This document shows positions 16,316-25,426 of a stretch of DNA of 64,000 nucleotides, one piece after another. How positions within the stretch are numbered: the first letter of the stretch is position 1; every line of letters begins with the position of its first letter. Source of the DNA: Herbaspirillum sp. meg3 (GTDB taxonomy: Bacteria; Pseudomonadota; Gammaproteobacteria; Burkholderiales; Burkholderiaceae_D). The stretch covers positions 5,401,799 to 5,465,798 of the forward strand of contig NZ_CP022736.1 in NCBI RefSeq assembly GCF_002257565.1. The letters run 5' to 3'. The translations under genes were made by a program, and so were the position numbers. The notes under the pieces were generated by a model. That model was given only the letters and a program-made list of their open reading frames with translations, did not search any database and was not told the origin of the DNA.

Positions 16316-17425
16316 ATGACAGTTTTGCGGGCGGACGTCAGCGATAAACACGGTTTCGGCATCGGCCTCAGCGGCGGTGCGGGAGCGACCGTATCCTTAC
16401 GCCTTCCCGGACATCCCATGAGCGAGCCCGACGAACGTCTGGGCCGCCTGCTGTGGAACATCACTTCGCTGGCCGGCCTGCTTTGCGATGCGCCGATCAC
16501 CATGATCTCGCAATTGCAGGGCGAATTCGATTGCTCCGAACGCGGAGCCTTGACGATGACGGCTGCCGTTGCCCTTGACAGCGGTGTCGATCATCGCCGC
16601 CAATGGTGGCGTTTTGCAGGACAGTCGAGCGTGGTGTGCAGCACCGCCGACTTCAGCCTCTGCGAAACCGCCGTCACCACACCCGACCGTATTACCGAAA
16701 TCGGCGACCTTCGCCTCGACAGCCGTTGCGCCGATCTGGCCATGTTGAAGACCGTGCCCGAGGCGCGCTTCTATGCGGCGATCCCACTGAGCGATCAACA
16801 CGGTGAACTCATCGGGACGCTATGCGTACTTGACCGCGTGCCGCGCCGTCTTACATCGCATCAGCGCGATGGCTTGCGCCTGCTGGCCCAGCAGTTCATG
16901 GAACAGTTGGAAATGCATCGCGATATGCAGCAGTTGCAGCGCCAGACGCTGACCGATGCGTTGACCGGCGTCGGCAATCGCCGCGGGTTTGATCGCCGCC
17001 TGCACGAAGAATGGTCGCGCCATATTCGTAGTGGCGCCGCCTTGTCGCTGCTGATGATCGATGTCGACAAGTTCAAGCAATACAACGATGTCTACGGCCA
17101 TCCGGCCGGCGACGTCATCCTGAATCTGCTGTGCGAGTTGCTGCGCATGCCGCTGCGCGCCAGCGACTTCGTGGCGCGCTACGGCGGCGACGAGTTTTCC
17201 ATCATCCTGCCCAATACGCCGCAGGCGGGTGCGCAACTGGTGGTGGATCGGATTCAGACCATGCTGACGACGGCGCAGTGGCCGAACTGCATGGTGACCG
17301 TCAGCGTCGGCATCGCCACGCTGGAGCCGGAAGAAGCCTGTGATTTCGCCACGCTGCTGGCACGTGCCGATCAGGCCATGTATCTGTGCAAGCGCAGCCG
17401 CCGCGAAGCGGACAAGCGCGACTAA
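16316..17425 (+). CDS. Diguanylate cyclase with N-terminal GAF domain
   Basis: A 369-residue soluble protein. Residues about 40-195 form a GAF sensor domain (ITMISQLQGEF, EARFYAAIPLSDQHGELIGTLCVLD), followed by a short helical linker and a GGDEF domain. The active site is intact: RYGGDEF with GGDEF at 290-294. The RASD at 281-284, five residues upstream, is a canonical inhibitory I-site. It should make cyclic di-GMP with product inhibition. The GAF ligand is unknown. No strong ribosome site is seen before the ATG; an internal Met35 is an alternative start. Confidence 0.93.
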   Translation: MTVLRADVSDKHGFGIGLSGGAGATVSLRLPGHPMSEPDERLGRLLWNITSLAGLLCDAPITMISQLQGEFDCSERGALTMTAAVALDSGVDHRRQWWRFAGQSSVVCSTADFSLCETAVTTPDRITEIGDLRLDSRCADLAMLKTVPEARFYAAIPLSDQHGELIGTLCVLDRVPRRLTSHQRDGLRLLAQQFMEQLEMHRDMQQLQRQTLTDALTGVGNRRGFDRRLHEEWSRHIRSGAALSLLMIDVDKFKQYNDVYGHPAGDVILNLLCELLRMPLRASDFVARYGGDEFSIILPNTPQAGAQLVVDRIQTMLTTAQWPNCMVTVSVGIATLEPEEACDFATLLARADQAMYLCKRSRREADKRD

Positions 17426-17467
17426 GCTGCGACTGCCACTGCGAGTACTTCCGTAACTTTTCCTGCC

Positions 17468-19306
17468 TCAGGGCGCCTTCGACTTCAACACTTCCAGCAG
17501 CATCTTCCCCATGATCTCCGGCCGTCCGTGGAAGATGGTCTGCACCGCATCCACGCCCGTCAGCTCACGCCGCAACTGATTGCGCAGCGCGTGATCGTCG
17601 GCCAGCCTGATCGTCGCCTTCACGTAATCGTCCACCGTTGGCGTCACCAGCCACTGCGGAAATTTCAATCGTCCGAACAAGCCTTCATCAATGTGCTCGT
17701 GCACTTCGCGCCCGGTCTTGCACACGCCGACCAGGCCTGCACTGACGGTGTCGATGATGCCGTTGGTATTGCCGAAGGGGAAAGGGTTGATGAACATGTC
17801 GCAACCCGCAATCACCTGCATGTACGCGCTGTAATGCTGATGCGGATACACCGTCGCGGCATCGCCGAGGAACTGGCCGATCACGCGCTTGACCTGCGGA
17901 TAAACCAGCATGCCCTGCGCCTGCCCGATCAGGAAGTGGAAATGGATTTTGCTCTTCGCTTCGTGCAGGATGCGCTGGCACGCCAGCAAAAAATCCGGAT
18001 TGAGTTTCATCGTCGTCGACGCCACGACGATCTGCACCACTTCCGGTGCTTCGCGAATGAGGTTCGGCAGATTGAGTTCGTTCGCCAGTGCCGAAGCACG
18101 GTAAGGCATGCCGTCGCTGGGCAGGCGCAACAGCCGTTCGCTGAAGCAGGCCGGGTCGCCGACGTAGTCGTCTTCCACCACGACATAATCCATCTCCTGC
18201 GAGTGCGACGTGGCCGGGTGACCCAGTGCCATCGCCTGCACCGGCGCAATACGCAGATTGCTGAGGAACATGGTCAGCGCAAACATGCCCACGCTTGGCA
18301 TGTACAAGATCTGCACCGCTTTTTGCTCAGCCACGCTACGGATCTGTGCGAGCTGCTGCTGGATCTCGCCGGCGTCAATCTCGATGAACTCGTCAAACAC
18401 CGCGCGGCCGGCCTCGTCCACGGTCTTGCCATAGCCCATGCCGACGACGTGAAACAATTCACGCGCCGCTTCCAGCGTGCGCGAGTGGGTGCGATAGATG
18501 GAGTGTGCCGCGCTGAACCATTCAACCACCACCACCAGCACCGGTTTGTCCTTGCCGTTGAGTTGAATCGGCGTATTGAGCGGCGCCAGTCCTGCGGTAG
18601 CGATGCTGCGTTTGAGCAGCGCGTTGATCGGCTTCTTGATGTCGTGTTTGTCGGCGCGGCGCGCGTAGCTGCAGTGCATGTAGACATCATGCAGGATACC
18701 CGCAGGCAGTTGTCCCAGATCCTCAATCTGTTCCAGCCGCTTCGACAGCCACGGCAGGATCAGCTCGCGCTTCTCGTACGCCACCGGCGTGGCCAGCAGG
18801 CGCGGCGACAACAGCGCCAGACACAGGTTGGCGACCAGCACCTTGTCGTGCGCCCAAAAGGCGTCGAGATCCATCGGGATCTCGGACTCGGGTGAATACA
18901 GCAGACAGAATTTGATCAGGTCGCGGTTGCCGATTTCGACCTCGCGCAAGTTGCCTTTGCCGCGAATGTTCCAGGCGCGCACCACATGATCGGCGTTGCG
19001 GAAAGGACTGGCCGCGAACAGGCCCGACAGCCAGCGATGCATCAGTATCATCTGACCGAAACCGATCTGAGAAAACTGGAATTCGCTATCCGCAAACAGA
19101 CAGGAAATCGCCGCCGCAATGCGCGTGACAACGTGGTCGTTCAACTCGTTGGGTAAGACGCTGGTCAGCGGCTGAGCGCTGAAATTTTCACCCGGCAGGC
19201 CGTAGTTGCTATCCAGTCCCGACAGCAAGTCCATCAGCTCGCGCGCAGCAGCTTCATGCTGGCGCGAATAGGCCAGATATTCAAAATTCTCCAGCGAAAA
19301 CCCCAT
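17468..19306 (-). CDS. HMW1C-like N-glycosyltransferase (GT41)
   Basis: A 612-residue cytoplasmic protein closely resembling HMW1C of Haemophilus and the Actinobacillus NGT (about 620 residues), which attach hexoses from UDP-sugars to Asn in N-X-S/T sites. The N-terminal 240 residues are helical. The GT-B half shows SAAHSIYRTHS with His268, the acceptor/donor loop ALGHPATSHS at 360-369, TTMKLNP with Lys434, and the hallmark NPFPFGNTNGIIDTVSAG at 507-524 with Asp519. All conserved catalytic positions I can see are kept. In Haemophilus the gene sits with its adhesin; here no adhesin or secretion partner is adjacent, so the target protein is unknown. It overlaps no neighbour and lies on the same strand as threonine dehydratase. 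Confidence 0.88.
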   Translation of the reverse strand: MGFSLENFEYLAYSRQHEAAARELMDLLSGLDSNYGLPGENFSAQPLTSVLPNELNDHVVTRIAAAISCLFADSEFQFSQIGFGQMILMHRWLSGLFAASPFRNADHVVRAWNIRGKGNLREVEIGNRDLIKFCLLYSPESEIPMDLDAFWAHDKVLVANLCLALLSPRLLATPVAYEKRELILPWLSKRLEQIEDLGQLPAGILHDVYMHCSYARRADKHDIKKPINALLKRSIATAGLAPLNTPIQLNGKDKPVLVVVVEWFSAAHSIYRTHSRTLEAARELFHVVGMGYGKTVDEAGRAVFDEFIEIDAGEIQQQLAQIRSVAEQKAVQILYMPSVGMFALTMFLSNLRIAPVQAMALGHPATSHSQEMDYVVVEDDYVGDPACFSERLLRLPSDGMPYRASALANELNLPNLIREAPEVVQIVVASTTMKLNPDFLLACQRILHEAKSKIHFHFLIGQAQGMLVYPQVKRVIGQFLGDAATVYPHQHYSAYMQVIAGCDMFINPFPFGNTNGIIDTVSAGLVGVCKTGREVHEHIDEGLFGRLKFPQWLVTPTVDDYVKATIRLADDHALRNQLRRELTGVDAVQTIFHGRPEIMGKMLLEVLKSKAP

Positions 19307-19357
19307 GTCTCTTCCCTCTTTACTATTCGGAACCCGTTTACGATCCGTAGCGGGTTC

Positions 19358-20557
19358 TCAGTGTTGTTCTTCCGCTTCGAATCCTGCTTCGCGCAAGGCG
19401 TTGAGCACCTGCGCCAGATGATCGCGTCCCCGCGTCTGCAACACCAGTTCGATATCGACGTTCTGTGCAGCGAGCAAGGTAAAGGCGCGCTGGTGATGCA
19501 CTTCGTCGACGTTGGCGCCGGCTTCGGCGACGGTGGCGGTGATGCGCGCCAGCACGCCCGGCACGTCGCGTGCGGACACGCGTACGCGCGCCAGACGTCC
19601 TGCACGCACCATGCCGCGTTCGATGATGGCGGCCAGCAGCAACGGATCGATATTGCCGCCCGACAGCACCATGCCCACGCGTTTGCCGCGGAAGCGTTCC
19701 GGATGACGGATCATCGCCGCCAGACCGGCTGCACCTGCGCCTTCGACCAGGGTCTTTTCGATTTCCAGCAGCATCAAGACGGCTTGCTCGATGTCGCCTT
19801 CGTCGACCAGCAGCAAGTCGTTGACTTCGCGCGCGATGATTTCACGGGTCAGTACACCCGGCGTGCCGACGGCGATACCTTCGGCGATGGTGCTGGTGCC
19901 GAGGGCATGCGTGGTGCCCTGGATCGCATTGACCATGGACGGGAAGCGTTTGGCCTGCACACCCACGATGTCGATATCGGGTTTGCGCGCGCGTGCGGCC
20001 ACCGCCATGCCGGCCAGCAGACCGCCGCCGCCGATGGCGACCACCAGCATGTCGAGGTCGGGTACGGCGTCGAGCATTTCCAGTGCGACCGTGCCCTGGC
20101 CGGCGATGATGGCTTCGTCGTCGTAAGGGTGAACAAAGGTCAGGCCGCGTTCTTGCGCCAGTGCGAAGGCGTGCGCGCGGGCTTCTTCCAGCGTGTCGCC
20201 GTGCAGCACCACTTCGGCGCCGAAGCCGCGTGTACGTTCGATCTTGACGCCCGGCGTGAAGCGCGGCATCACGATCAGCGCGTGCAGGCCGAGACGCTGC
20301 GCATGATAGGCAACGCCTTGCGCATGGTTGCCCGCCGACATCGCGATGACGCCACGCGTACCGCCGGCGGCGAGGTCGGTCATCTTGTTACAGGCGCCGC
20401 GTTCCTTGAAGGATGAGGTGAATTGCAGGTTCTCGAACTTGAGAAAAACTTGCGCGCCGACGATGTCGGACAGCGTGCGCGATTCCACGCACGGCGTATT
20501 GAGGATCTGGCCTTGCAGCCGCGCTGCTGCGCGCTGGATATCTTCGATGGTGGTCAT
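19358..20557 (-). CDS. ilvA: Threonine ammonia-lyase (dehydratase)
   Basis: A 399-residue PLP enzyme that deaminates threonine (or serine) to 2-oxobutyrate. The cofactor lysine is Lys51 in SSFKERGA, the phosphate loop is GGGGLLAG, and SGGNIDP lies near 307. A single C-terminal ACT domain (about 325-399, ARVRVSARDVPGVLARITATVAEAG) identifies the shorter, catabolic-like form with a regulatory tail rather than the long double-ACT IlvA. It is a single gene between the glycosyltransferase and a chemoreceptor, not in a branched-chain operon, which favours an amino-acid catabolic role. The symbol is tentative (tdcB-like is equally apt). Confidence 0.93.
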   Translation of the reverse strand: MTTIEDIQRAAARLQGQILNTPCVESRTLSDIVGAQVFLKFENLQFTSSFKERGACNKMTDLAAGGTRGVIAMSAGNHAQGVAYHAQRLGLHALIVMPRFTPGVKIERTRGFGAEVVLHGDTLEEARAHAFALAQERGLTFVHPYDDEAIIAGQGTVALEMLDAVPDLDMLVVAIGGGGLLAGMAVAARARKPDIDIVGVQAKRFPSMVNAIQGTTHALGTSTIAEGIAVGTPGVLTREIIAREVNDLLLVDEGDIEQAVLMLLEIEKTLVEGAGAAGLAAMIRHPERFRGKRVGMVLSGGNIDPLLLAAIIERGMVRAGRLARVRVSARDVPGVLARITATVAEAGANVDEVHHQRAFTLLAAQNVDIELVLQTRGRDHLAQVLNALREAGFEAEEQH

Positions 20558-20676
20558 ACGGTCCGCTCAAAGTCTGCACAAAAACAGGGAGCAGACATTG
20601 TAGCGAGAGAGACGGCGGCTGCGGAAATGTATTTATACGTGGTTTCCGCAACCGCACCGGTTGCCTGCAATACGGC

Positions 20677-22215
20677 TTAGCGCAGTTTGAAGATGCCGAC
20701 GATCTGCGCCAGGCTGGCTGCCTGATCCTGCATGGCGCGTGCGGCGGCGGCGGCTTCTTCGACCAGCGCGGCGTTTTGCTGGGTGCTTTCGTCCATCAGC
20801 ACGATGGCGCGGTTGACTTCTTCGATGCCGGTGCTCTGTTCGGTGCTGGCGGCGCTGATTTCAGCCACGATGTCGGTCACGCGCTTGACGCTGGCGACCA
20901 CCTCACCCATGGTCGCACCGGCGTTTTCGACCAGCTTGCTGCCGCTGTCGACCTTCTGCACCGAGTCGGTAATCAGTTCCTTGATTTCCTTGGCGGCCGA
21001 TGCCGAGCGTTGCGCCAGACTGCGTACTTCCGAGGCCACCACTGCAAAGCCGCGGCCCTGTTCGCCGGCGCGGGCAGCTTCCACCGCCGCATTCAGCGCG
21101 AGGATATTAGTCTGGAAGGCGATGCCGTCAATCACGCTGATGATGTCGACGATCTTCTTGGACGAATCGTTGATCGAGCCCATCGTGTCGATCACTTGGC
21201 CGACCACCGCGCCGCCTTGTGTTGCCACTTCGGACGCGGACGCTGCCAGCTGATTCGCCTGACGAGCATTTTCGGCATTCTGCTTGACGGTGGAAGTCAG
21301 CTGCTCCATGGCGGCGGCGGTTTCTTCCAGCGAACCGGCCTGCTGCTCGGTGCGCGAGGACAAGTCCAGATTGCCGTTGGCGATTTCGGCCGAAGCCGTG
21401 GCGATGGTATCGGTACCGGTACGCACCTGGCCGACGATATTGACCAGATTGTCGTTCATGTCTTTGAGCGCGGCCATCAGCTGGCCGGTTTCATCGCGCG
21501 ACTCGACCCGGATCTGAGTGCCGAGATCGCCCTGCGCCACGCGGCTGGCGACATCCACCGCCTTGACCAGCGGCCGGGTGATCGAGCGCGTGATGAAAAT
21601 CGCCAGTGCTATCCCGCCAATCAGCGCGAGGAGGCCGAGGGAGATCATCAGCGTACGTGCAGTGCGGAACACGCCGTCAACCTGGGCCGTCAGCTGGGTG
21701 ATGGCGTCGCTCTGGCGAGTTGACAGCTTTTCAATCGCGGCCAGGTAGCGCTGGCTGTCCGGCATCAGTTTTTCTTCAACGATCTTGCGGGCGGCGTCTT
21801 CGTTGCCGGCGTCTTTTTCCTTGAAAACGGCGGTGTTGTCGGCGATGACGACCTTGCGATGTTCGTTGATCTCGTTGAGGAGCGCCTTGCCTTCAGGATC
21901 CTGGATCTGCTCTTCCATCTGTTTCACGTAGCCGTTGTTTTTGGCGATGGTGGCGATGATCTGATCCTTGTAGAACTTCTGCTGTACCGGATCGGTATTC
22001 TTGGCGGCGGCAACGATACGGCCGACGTTGAGTTCAATCGATTTGTAGAATGCGTTCACCAGGCGTTCTTTCGCCAGGGCATTGTTGACCATGTAATCGG
22101 TCAGACTGCCGACCGACTGCAGGCGCCAGACGCCGATGCCGGTGATGACGCTCATCAATATGAGCAATGCTGCAAATGCGATGCCTAGCCGCGTACCAAT
22201 CTTTAGATTTTTCAT
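20677..22215 (-). CDS. Methyl-accepting chemotaxis protein
   Basis: A 512-residue chemoreceptor in the inner membrane. Membrane helix 1 is at about 8-30 (RLGIAFAALLILMSVITGIGVW). A four-helix-bundle periplasmic sensor follows to about 185. Membrane helix 2 is LMISLGLLALIGGIALAIF, then comes a HAMP domain and the signalling hairpin, whose tip contains IDGIAFQTNILALNAAVEAARAGEQGRGFAVVASEVR. The C-terminus lacks a CheR-binding NWETF-like pentapeptide. AGGGA before the ATG at 22215 supports the start. The ligand is unknown; the periplasmic domain resembles the generic Tar-like 4HB class. Confidence 0.95.
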   Translation of the reverse strand: MKNLKIGTRLGIAFAALLILMSVITGIGVWRLQSVGSLTDYMVNNALAKERLVNAFYKSIELNVGRIVAAAKNTDPVQQKFYKDQIIATIAKNNGYVKQMEEQIQDPEGKALLNEINEHRKVVIADNTAVFKEKDAGNEDAARKIVEEKLMPDSQRYLAAIEKLSTRQSDAITQLTAQVDGVFRTARTLMISLGLLALIGGIALAIFITRSITRPLVKAVDVASRVAQGDLGTQIRVESRDETGQLMAALKDMNDNLVNIVGQVRTGTDTIATASAEIANGNLDLSSRTEQQAGSLEETAAAMEQLTSTVKQNAENARQANQLAASASEVATQGGAVVGQVIDTMGSINDSSKKIVDIISVIDGIAFQTNILALNAAVEAARAGEQGRGFAVVASEVRSLAQRSASAAKEIKELITDSVQKVDSGSKLVENAGATMGEVVASVKRVTDIVAEISAASTEQSTGIEEVNRAIVLMDESTQQNAALVEEAAAAARAMQDQAASLAQIVGIFKLR

Positions 22216-22433
22216 TGTCTTATCCCTCATGTTAGGCGCTGTCCGCCGCGTTGCTTGCCGTCGTATCGTAATTATCAGACGCAGCTTGTGGCTGGCTGTT
22301 GAGAACGGCAGGCAGATCGGGATCGAACCGATGCGCATCCTTATATTAACGGATCAGTGAGCGCCGGACTTGAGGAAAAAGCACGTTCTGTTTCAACGGT
22401 CAGCGTGGCGTCAGCAGAGGGGGGCGCGGATGC

Positions 22434-23375
22434 TCACGCGGGTTTCGACGTTGACGCGGACAATGTGAGTAATGTCTCCCACAATCGGGTTAGCGCCGGA
22501 CGTTTGTTTTGCAGAGAACGGAACACGCGAATCTCCAACTCCAGCGACCAGGCTTCGCCGCCGGCGGCCACCAGCCTGCCTTCGTCCAGTTCATCCTCCA
22601 CCGAGCGCTGCGGCAGCCAAGCCAGGCCGTGCCCGTTGAGGGCCATGCGTTTGAGCAACTCGGCCATGTCCGACTCATAGCTGGTCAGCAGGCCGGGCAC
22701 CTGCGGCGCATTGGCCAGGATCAACTCCATCACGCGGCCGAGGAAAGACGTTGCCGGGTAAGCCAGCAGCCGGGTCGGCCTGGTCTTGCTGCCGGGCAAG
22801 CGAAACTGCGGCGCGCCGCTCTTGTCGGGCGCCGATACCGGGATCACGCGTTCGCTGCCGACGGTCACGTATTCATACTGATCGGGGTTGAGCAAGATGG
22901 GCAGTTGAGGATGATAAAAACATAACAGCAAATCGCATTCGCCCTCGGTCAGCGCCAGCACCGAGTCGTGGATCGTGGTGGCCGTGATGCGGGCACTGAA
23001 GCTGGAATGGGTAGCGGGTTTTTCGTTGGCGGCGTCGTTGAGCTTGTCCAGCCATTCAGGAAAGAAACTCAGCGCCAGCGAATGTCCGGCGGTCACGCGC
23101 AGCATATTGTGCGCGGTGTGTTCGCTGCGCAACTGGTTACGCGCATCGGTGAGCAGTTTGATGGCTTCCGAGGCGGCGTCGTTGAACAGCTTGCCGGCCA
23201 CCGTCAGCGTCAGCGGATAGGTGCTGCGATCCACCAGTTCGGCGCCGATCCAGGCTTCCAGCGCGCGGATGCGGCGGCTGAAGGCAGGCTGGGTGACGTT
23301 GCGGTGATCCGCCGAGCGCGAGAAGTTGCGCGTCGCCGCCAGGCTGAGGAAGTCCTCGATCCATTTGATATCCAT
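22434..23375 (-). CDS. LysR-family regulator, HypT/YjiE-like
   Basis: A 313-residue LysR-type regulator, paralogous to the one at 11483: both start with IKWxEDFLS and share NVTQPAF-RR-RxLEAW-GAEL-DRSTYP. The helix-turn-helix occupies residues 1-60 and the effector domain 95-300. AAGGAA lies before the ATG at 23375. It is divergent from the double-domain racemase gene at 23624, with 248 bases between the starts, the classical layout for a LysR regulator and its target. The signal is unknown; E. coli HypT responds to hypochlorite, but that need not hold here. Confidence 0.9.
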   Translation of the reverse strand: MDIKWIEDFLSLAATRNFSRSADHRNVTQPAFSRRIRALEAWIGAELVDRSTYPLTLTVAGKLFNDAASEAIKLLTDARNQLRSEHTAHNMLRVTAGHSLALSFFPEWLDKLNDAANEKPATHSSFSARITATTIHDSVLALTEGECDLLLCFYHPQLPILLNPDQYEYVTVGSERVIPVSAPDKSGAPQFRLPGSKTRPTRLLAYPATSFLGRVMELILANAPQVPGLLTSYESDMAELLKRMALNGHGLAWLPQRSVEDELDEGRLVAAGGEAWSLELEIRVFRSLQNKRPALTRLWETLLTLSASTSKPA

Positions 23376-23623
23376 CTGCTTTCCTTTGCTGCAAGTCTGA
23401 GATGTGCGGTGTGCACTGGCATGCCAAACAATAACGTACCTATAGCGCATTCATACCGCATCTATAACAGCAAGCGCTGGGCGTGAAAAGTCCCGCCCGG
23501 CAGTCTCTTCCACAAACTATGCAGCAGCGACATAACTACCGTACTACTTTGCATAGCGCCGCCTTCTGTAACGATTATCCTCAGTGCATAGAACAACATC
23601 TCAGGATCTGCGGAAGAGCCATC

Positions 23624-25123
23624 ATGAAAGTCGAACAAATCCAGCGTGCCATGTCAGTCGGCGTCATCGGCGGTCTTGGCGCCATCGGCAGCGCAGACCT
23701 CTACGCCAAAATGACCAAGGTTGCCGCCAAGGCGGGGCCATTGGAGCGCATCAAGGTTCAGTTCGGCCAGCAGGCTTTCGACGACATCGACATGGCCGGC
23801 GCTGAAAACGCCCAGACCAATGCACGCAAGCTCTACGTCTTCGACATGCTGCGCGAGTTTGAGCAGCGCAAGAGCAACGCCGTCCTGCTGCCCTGCTTCA
23901 TCAGCCACACTTTCTTAGACGAGGTGCAGGCCGAGATCAGCATCCCGGTGATTGACATGGTCGCGGCCATTCGCCGTCATCTGGCGCAACGCCTGCCCAA
24001 GCTGCAAAAGATCGGTATCCTGACATCGAGCTATGTGCGCAAGAAAGGTTTGTTCGAGAAGTATTTCGATGAGGACGACGTGCAACTGCTCTACCCCGCC
24101 GCCGCCATCCAGCATGCCTGCCTGATGCGCGCGGTGTACGGCACCACCGGTATCAAGAACGGCTACCTCGACGGCGAATCGATCGACCTGCTGTATCGCG
24201 CCTGCAGGGATTTGCTCGATCAGGGCGCGCAAGTCATCGTGCCAGGCATGACCGAGATTTCGACCGTGGCCGAAGCGCTCAGCGCGCGCGGCATTCCCAT
24301 CATCGACACCAACCAGATCTATGCGGAATCGGCATTGAGCTTCAAGGCCGAACAAGTCGGCCGCTCATTCAAGATCGGCGTGGTCGGCGGCGTCGGCCCG
24401 GCAGCGACGGTCGACTTCATCGAAAAGGTGATCAGGAATACCCCCGCTACGCGCGATCAGGATCACATCAAACTGGTAGTTGAACACAACCCCAAAATCC
24501 CCGACCGTACCGAGAACCTGATCGCCGAAGGCGCCGACCCCACCGTCGCCATCTATGCCGCCTGCAAGCGTCTGGAGAACGACAACGCCGACATGATCGC
24601 CATCCCTTGCAACACCGCGCATGCTTTCGTTGAACGCATCCAGGCGTACTTGTCGATTCCGATCGTCAACATGCTCAGTGAAACTGTCAACTACATCGAG
24701 AAGCGCCACGGCGACAAAACCTGCATCGGCTTGCTGGCCACGTCCGGCACCATCGCCAGCCGCGTGTATCAACAGACTCTTGAGCAGAACAGCACACGCA
24801 GCAATGGGCACAACAAATTCAGCATGATCGTCCCCGATGCCGACCATCAGGCCATTGTCATGGACGTCATCTACGGCGCGCAAGGCGTCAAGGCCGGCTT
24901 CGTCAACGACGAGGTACGGACAAAGCTCAAGCGCGCGATTGCCTATCTGGTTGCCAGCGGCGCCGACGTCATCGTGCTCGGCTGCACCGAGCTGCCGCTG
25001 CTGATCGCGCAGGACGAGAAGTTCGAAGTTGGTGGCAAGAAGGTGCCGGTACTCGATCCCACTGAAATCCTCGCCCGCAAATGCGTGGCACTCGCAAGTC
25101 CCATTGCGCGCAAGGCAGCTTGA
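23624..25123 (+). CDS. Tandem aspartate/glutamate racemase-family protein
   Basis: A 499-residue protein made of two fused Asp/Glu racemase domains. Domain 1 (about 10-240) begins VGVIGGLGAIGSADLY. It has the first cysteine (Cys91 in LLPCFISH), but the second catalytic position reads VPGMTEIS, so Met209 replaces cysteine. Domain 2 (about 249-490) begins IGVVGGVGPAATVDF and keeps both cysteines: Cys329 in AIPCNTAH and Cys454 in VLGCTELP. The second half should be the active one, converting L- and D-aspartate or related amino acids. The start at 23624 has GGAAGAG upstream. A divergent LysR gene probably regulates it. Confidence 0.9.
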   Translation: MKVEQIQRAMSVGVIGGLGAIGSADLYAKMTKVAAKAGPLERIKVQFGQQAFDDIDMAGAENAQTNARKLYVFDMLREFEQRKSNAVLLPCFISHTFLDEVQAEISIPVIDMVAAIRRHLAQRLPKLQKIGILTSSYVRKKGLFEKYFDEDDVQLLYPAAAIQHACLMRAVYGTTGIKNGYLDGESIDLLYRACRDLLDQGAQVIVPGMTEISTVAEALSARGIPIIDTNQIYAESALSFKAEQVGRSFKIGVVGGVGPAATVDFIEKVIRNTPATRDQDHIKLVVEHNPKIPDRTENLIAEGADPTVAIYAACKRLENDNADMIAIPCNTAHAFVERIQAYLSIPIVNMLSETVNYIEKRHGDKTCIGLLATSGTIASRVYQQTLEQNSTRSNGHNKFSMIVPDADHQAIVMDVIYGAQGVKAGFVNDEVRTKLKRAIAYLVASGADVIVLGCTELPLLIAQDEKFEVGGKKVPVLDPTEILARKCVALASPIARKAA

Positions 25124-25128
25124 GCAAG

Positions 25129-25398
25129 ATGACGCAGACAGGGGCCGTGCCGGGAGTCTCACGTGTATCGGCGGATATGGCGCAGTTCCGCCGGTTTCTG
25201 CAAACTGAGCTGAACCGCGTATCCCGCAGCGGCCACACCGACCCCGTCATCCTCCGCTACCGCGCGTTGGCGCAGACAAGCGCGCTGGATAAAGCCGAAG
25301 CACAGGAATACGCCCAACTGTTCAATCGCATGTATTCACGCTGGCGTTGGCGGCAGGCGACGACGCAGGCGCTTGCGCGCAGGAAGATGTCTCAGTGA
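25129..25398 (+). CDS. Hypothetical protein downstream of racemase
   Basis: An 89-residue protein starting five bases after the racemase stop, so probably co-transcribed. It is basic and helical, with RFLQTELNRVSRSGHTDPVILRYRALAQ, and ends with RWRWRQATTQALARRK. No signal peptide, membrane helix or known domain is seen. The ribosome site is weak, so translational coupling is likely. Confidence 0.5.
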   Translation: MTQTGAVPGVSRVSADMAQFRRFLQTELNRVSRSGHTDPVILRYRALAQTSALDKAEAQEYAQLFNRMYSRWRWRQATTQALARRKMSQ

Positions 25399-25426
25399 TG
25401 GGCTGAAAGCCTGAATTGGTTAAGGC

